Shown piece after piece: positions 59,801-64,000 of a stretch of 64,000 nucleotides of DNA. Below the pieces are notes generated by a model. It worked only from the letters and a program-made list of their open reading frames with translations. It ran no database searches and was not told where the DNA came from. Location: NCBI RefSeq assembly GCF_022376445.1, contig NW_025955071.1, positions 62,001 to 126,000 on the forward strand, read 5' to 3'. Each line of letters opens with the position of its first letter. Position 1 is the stretch's first letter. The position numbers and the translations under genes are program-made. Source of the DNA: Fomitopsis serialis (lineage: Eukaryota; Basidiomycota; Agaricomycetes; Polyporales; Fomitopsidaceae).

Positions 59801-60856
59801 CAACGCTGCGTCGGATGACTCAGTGTATGTTACGCCAGAGCCACAAGCCGACGCAAGCTCGCTTGCATGTCCGCAAAGTGGCCCATCCCACCGCGTGATG
59901 TTGTTGCAAAGGATGTCTGGATACGAACCTCTGCAGTTTTCGGCGCCGGTAAGCATTATCATATTCTACTTGATGTCTTTGCGATAGCTCGTTTGTGATG
60001 TTGAATGACTCGTTGCCAGGCTTTGGACATCCAGGAGGCACACGAAGTGATCACAGAACACGTCGCCGCCTCTGGGCTTCAGAAATTCTTCAAAGAGGAC
60101 GATGCATTCGTCAAGACAGTCGAGGCAAATGCCTCGCAGTTGCAAGACGACGGCGATTCTTTTCCTATCACGAGGCAAAACGTACAACGCCTCATTCGAC
60201 TGAGCTTATATCACCCGGTGATCTATTGCGACGACAGCCACTCGATGTCGTGGGATGTTCCGAGTCGCTGGGACCTGCAACGCAATGCTGTGGCTCGCAT
60301 TGCAAGCATTACAACGCGGGCTCTCCCCCATTCGTACGGTGTCACGCTGCGTTTCATCAATGCTCATTACGCAGCACGGGATAACATTTCAGTGGACAAC
60401 ATCCTTGATACGTACGACCGAGTGAACCCCTCGAGTGGGACACCGCTCGGCACACGTTTGCGCAAGTATATTCTCAAGCCCTTGGTCTTCGACATTCTGG
60501 ACAGAGGTCTCCTCCTCGAACGTCCTCTTTTGATATGTGTCATCACCGACGGCTGTCCATTCGGCGAACATGCGACAACTTTCGAGCAAGCTATCGAAGA
60601 ATGTCGACAGCGGCTAGTGGATGCCGGGTATGAGCCGACTGCGGTTCGGTTCTGTGTGACTCAAATTGGTGCCGATGAAGGTTCCACGAGCTTTCTCGAG
60701 GATCTCAGAAGTAATCCAAGGATACAGGACGTCATGTACTGCACAACGGAGCGGCTGGACGAGAAATTCCGGGAGTTATGGGACAATGGACGCCAGCTTG
60801 ACGAGTGGCTTCTCAGAATGCTCTCCGATCCTATTATGCACCGCATCGGGGACTGA
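56860..60856 (+). CDS. MFS transporter (GIT1-like) fused to a C-terminal vWA domain, copy 2
   Basis: Starts MDLHRATSPGRVGDGAPAVQ. Early exons that join in phase: 56860-57016, 57088-57116, 57172-57247, 57304-57488, 57539-57617 and 57675-57706. They read SATYYLNILILID, VAFAMLYEQSYGRWE, WDALLVGQFIGQIVSG and IIGVGIGGVYPPASIIAFEV. Later MFS parts are AATVIFL-like helices, VILYTIVDGDIWRTAGFELL and SFYGVTAAFGTAGAVAGMHA. The tail exons are 59071-59296 (WGFIIAAVCGAVGIVVAYFL to SVDK), 59356-59484, 59547-59948 and 60020-60856, each border phase 0. The last holds the vWA domain with MIDAS residues DDSHSM, SGTPLGT and ITDGCP. Predicted length is roughly 900-950 residues. Glycerophosphodiester or phosphate transport is family inference; what the vWA domain binds is unknown. 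Confidence 0.72.
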
Positions 60857-60971
60857 TGAGATGCGCAGTCCGTTCTCATGACATAGGTGCGTTTGTTTTC
60901 AGCATATCACCGCTCCGGCGTCGAATCTGATACTTAATTCGTGCAGAGGCACAGCTGTCTGGCGATGTACA

Positions 60972-61656
60972 ATGTATTTGGAGAATATGGCACAGGACAT
61001 TGAAGTGTCTAGTAAAATGAGATCATCGGTGGACCGGTGTGATCAGGCAGTAGATCAGTTTGTATTCAGAGTGTACACTAGTGTACTGTACGCCGTGTAC
61101 GGTGCTTGCATGTGGAGGACGATCTGGACAGACACGTGTGTACGGATCACCGAGCGGCGATCGGTGGGCGCCCCGCCACCGAGGAACGTCCGAGCTCGTC
61201 GTTGCTCGTTGTCTCCTGCCTCCAGCGCAGCAACTCACCCAGCCCGGTGAGTACATAGTTGAATCGCTCGGAGGTTATGGTTCGGGAGTACAACTATCCG
61301 AGCTTGCTGGGACAGCAAGATTGACAAAACCTAATCAACAAATGTCAGGGGCGTCGAGTCCCAACTTTGCGCCTTCTAGAGGTATGCATTGGTGCTGACA
61401 GTGGCTGAGGAGGCTGGCGGATCTATGTAATTGGGGCATCCAATGCACGGTGAGCAAATTATCTTGTCTTAGATGCTAGCTTGATGTGTTGAGCACGTAG
61501 GTGTACGCGCCTACGGGTGGGAGAGCCCTTGCCAGAAACAATGGACAGACTATCTTACACCGCATGCACCTCGGAGACTACCCTCCCGAGATGGTCGAGC
61601 AAGGAAAGTACAACCACATAGTTTGCGGACCAGATGGTCAGGGAAGCATATTGTAG
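60972..61656 (+). CDS. Possible small hypothetical gene
   Basis: A last exon at about 61501-61656 reads VYAPTGGRALARNNGQTILH...YPPEMVEQGKYNHIVCGPDG and stops at TAG, with strong coding texture and a good acceptor (GTAG) before it. Upstream candidate exons are WRIYVIGASNAR (before a donor at about 61450) and EYIVESLGGYGSGVQLSELA (about 61250-61380). A start at 60972-60986 is possible, but the first exons do not join unambiguously. I do not recognise the product. Confidence 0.35.
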
Positions 61657-63065
61657 CACGGCATCCCACATCTTTTCCAGAAGTTTTTCGCACATACCGT
61701 CGCTCTGCAGAAACTCGTTCGCCAGCGCCGCGGGATCTGAAGCTCAGTTGTTCATGCGTTTCCTAGGGCAAAGCTTCGTCGGGACTCGGGATTCTGATGC
61801 AGTGCGTGGTCTATCGCTCGTTTCTGGCACTTCTGTGGCACACCTGATGCGTTTCTTCCTACTAGGATGTTCCGCACGTAGGCGACAGAGCGCCCTGGAA
61901 GCCATGATCTGTAACTAGCTCAACCCGGCCTCACGATCTCTAATGTCAACCTTGCTTCAAGCTCCTGTTTCTCTGCTAGGGCTTTCTGCCCTGTACCCTG
62001 AGGCCGCTCAAGAAAATTAGCCTCCACCAACGACCCGCCCACGAGTATGATATACCATTCAACCGGTACGACCTTTTCGCGCAGAACGAAGCTTTACTAA
62101 GTACTTGCCAATATCCAATTAGCCAGGCACGGCATGTTCAACGGGTTTGGCCGATGTGTTACCGTGCGTATCAGTGGGCGGCCAGAGGATGCCAGATGGC
62201 GCACACTGACCGCATCAAGTTCTGTGGAAAACACGCGTGTCGTATACGAATCTAATATACAAGGTCCGAAATGAGATGTTGGACGTCGCGGAGCTCCTGA
62301 CACGTAGGGCGGACCACTGAGGCTGTACTTCAGCTTGACTTCAGCTCGCAGACTTCCGACTTCAAGCCCTCGACGTGTATGGTGCTGGACGCGGAACAGG
62401 TATAGTTACTTTGACTCGGGCATCACTACCCGGTGGCCTGATACGGCGGCGAGTCATGTGGCTGAGGGTACACCTCGCCGTTGTCCCAGCTGGCTGGCCT
62501 CACTGCTGGATCCGTCATTTGTGCTTGGTGGCAATAAGGATCAGTCAGCGACATCATCTCGAGGTCTGGCATATTATCCGCATATCCTGACGCTCCGGGC
62601 CAGGACCGTGATCGCGACGTACACGGAGATGTTTAGAGTTTCCTCAGCCCAGATCATACCGAGTCCAATCTACTGCTTGCGTATCCTCCTCTCTAGGGGC
62701 CGCTTCTTGTGAGTAGTCATGTTCAATTCTGTTCTGCTAGTACTACAAAACAGAAGACAGCAGCTCAGCTCAGCGTGAAACAGGTTGTAGTCGGGATGCT
62801 CCGTAGCTGACGATATGACCCAGGGCCTGCTAGGATGCAAGCCTCACTTCTGATGGCTCTCAGTCAACGCACATTGAACTCTGTGAGCGCCTCATGTTTT
62901 GCGACACGGCCTCATGTCATTGTCACCGCTTGCTGATCCATGCCGTCCTTCTTCACAGTCTTGTGTAGTCTCCCCTGGTACTCGTGGTGGTTTCCCGACA
63001 ATACGGCGTATATAAGAGATCTAGGCACCCCGAGCCGGACTTTATAGCATACCTTGTTCTTCACG
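61657..63065. other. Intergenic, nothing supported
   Basis: Open frames at 61634-61918 and 62335-62712 are not gene-like. It holds the promoter of the MFS gene at 63066. Confidence 0.45.
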
Positions 63066-64000
63066 ATGTCGAATCCCATTCATTGCACTGGTGACCTAGG
63101 AGGCGTCGCGCCCGCCGCCCATGGGCCCAACCGAAGCACTCGCACAACACGCCCAGGCGAGAACAGTGTCAGTGTCACGGCGTTGTCTTGGACGAATTAT
63201 GTAGCCGTCGCTCTGACGTCGCTTTCCGCAGGATGTGAGTAATGACTAGCTGTAGACTCGTAACCTAATATTGGTCTGACATACCTGCCTCCCAGACTAT
63301 TTTACTATCATGATAATGATTGAGGCGAGCAAATCCTGGGACGCGGTGCATACTTCCGGCTGTTGACTATTTCCAACCATAGGTCATTCTAGAGACAATA
63401 GACAGTACCGGCTCCGACAGACAGGCTCTTGTACGGATGTGGGACGGACTTCTGATCGGTGCGTTTGCGATTGTTATGTTTCGCTATGTTCAGACGTCTC
63501 ATGTACGGCTAGGACAAATGATCGGCCAGTTCATTTCTGCCATGTTGTGCGATAGATTCGGAACGAAGGTCGTGATGGTTTTCTCAACCGCTGTGCTTCT
63601 CGTCGGCGCAATCCTATGTACGGCTTCTAGTGTTCTTCGCGGGAATGTGTCAGGATTGGCGCAGTTCGTCACGGTCGCACAGGGGATTGTAGGCGTGGTG
63701 CGAGATCTTGTGCTGTGACTGCTAGCTATCCACTGACACATTCCAGGGCATTGGTGCTGTGTCTGTAGTGTTGTTGGCAAATCAGCGCCAGCTTGCCACC
63801 TGGCACGCGCCAGGGGTGGCGATTGGTTGGCGATTGGCAAGTGGCAGAGGGGAGGGTGGCGCAACCTGGCGAATCGCCAGGCGCTTATGCATTTTATGGC
63901 GACTGGACCGGTGTGGTTGAGTCAAAACCAAGCCGTCGAGGTTCAGTGTTGGTAAGAGGTACTTGAAAAGTGTCTGTGAAGATGAGTACGGGGGTGTCAT
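63066..64000 (+). CDS. MFS transporter of the same family, 5' part, runs into a repeat insertion and the window edge
   Basis: Starts MSNPIHCTGDLGGVAPAAHG. The first helix WTNYVAVALTSLSAG|YYFTIMIMIE has its intron at the same place as the MFS-vWA genes. It continues VILETIDSTGSDRQALVRMW, WDGLLIGAF, LGQMIGQFISAMLCDRFG and VAQGIVGV|GIGAVSVVLLAN. The expected Y-P after GIGA is missing. From about 63778 the sequence changes to CCAGG/GGCGATTGGC-rich repeats unlike the other copies, so the gene appears interrupted there. Whether it also continues into a vWA domain lies outside the window. Confidence 0.5.
63778..63900. repeat. GGCGATTGGC / CCTGGCG-rich insertion
   Basis: Dense short inverted words (TGGCACGCGCCAGG, CTGGCGAATCGCCAGG, GGCGATTGGTTGGCGATTGGC) begin where homology to the other MFS copies stops. 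It probably belongs to a mobile element; the right border is not visible with confidence. Confidence 0.4.

Larger units (their letters stand above)
51900..60856. repeat. Right arm of the ~9-kb inverted segmental duplication
   Basis: Carries, in order on the plus strand, the D 5' end, B3, A3 and MFS-vWA copy 2. Each matches the left arm (28153-37130) in opposite orientation, coding and promoter sequence alike. The arms differ by many substitutions, indels and separate insertions, so this is an old duplication rather than an assembly fold-back. Confidence 0.85.

Noticed and set aside
28153..60856. Inverted arms as an assembly fold-back
   Set aside because: The arms differ throughout, and each has private insertions and lesions, so they are distinct loci.

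Overview
The window reads as nuclear DNA of a filamentous basidiomycete, most likely an Agaricomycete of the Polyporales type. Genes are broken by many short introns of about 37-75 nt with GT..AG borders. Pyrimidine-rich tracts precede some start codons. The recognisable proteins are typical of basidiomycetes: a Zn2Cys6 regulator, an ArAE/DUF2421 transporter, an API5 homologue, a BCS1-like AAA ATPase, a Dap1/PGRMC-type haem protein and a heterotrimeric G-protein alpha subunit. The species assignment is inference; intron borders were placed by eye.

Layout. 1-16.0 kb is ordinary: the 3' end of an unidentified gene (1-267), a Zn2Cys6 transcription factor (2162-4447, +), an OB-fold protein resembling shieldin subunit 2 (5468-6620, -), a large ArAE/DUF2421 membrane protein (7851-12293, +), an API5 homologue (12491-14885, -) and a small orphan gene C1 (15415-16014, -). 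A second ordinary island lies at 37.2-48.9 kb: Dap1-like (37619-38252, +), BCS1-like (41586-44476, +), G-alpha (45516-46937, +) and C2 (48214-48870, +), a distant relative of C1.

The rest is an accessory region built from repeated modules. Two unnamed genes, B and A, sit head to tail on the same strand and occur as a cassette three times: B1-A1 (20778->16794, -), B2-A2 (36484->33476, -) and B3-A3 (53151->56120, +). A lone divergent B4 lies at 25402->24634. Beyond A2 and A3, on the same strand, lies a gene that joins a GIT1-like major facilitator transporter to a C-terminal von Willebrand A domain (31980->28153, - and 56860->60856, +). The module B-A-[MFS-vWA] is therefore present twice in opposite orientation. 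The two copies form a diverged inverted segmental duplication of about 9 kb whose arms (about 28.15-37.13 and 51.9-60.86 kb) flank the ordinary 37-49 kb island. The duplication edge cuts into the 5' end of another unnamed gene, D (about 52.0->50.1 kb). A further MFS gene starts at 63066 and runs into a repeat-rich insertion near the window edge.

A and B genes share a core-promoter block, GCGCCC followed by a CATAAAGG-like TATA sequence, about 115-140 bp upstream of their start codons, so they are probably co-expressed. Protein A carries two copies of a CDWIDCP(F/I)C motif that I cannot match to a known family. Several non-autonomous inverted-repeat elements have hit these modules after duplication: 283 bp in an exon of B1, about 623 bp in intron 1 of A1, and 556 bp between D and B3. 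The last has an empty site preserved in the other arm. The 21-24 kb stretch is a repeat-rich block with minisatellites, hairpins and a candidate terminal inverted repeat pair. No tRNA, rRNA, CRISPR or bacterial-type operon was seen.
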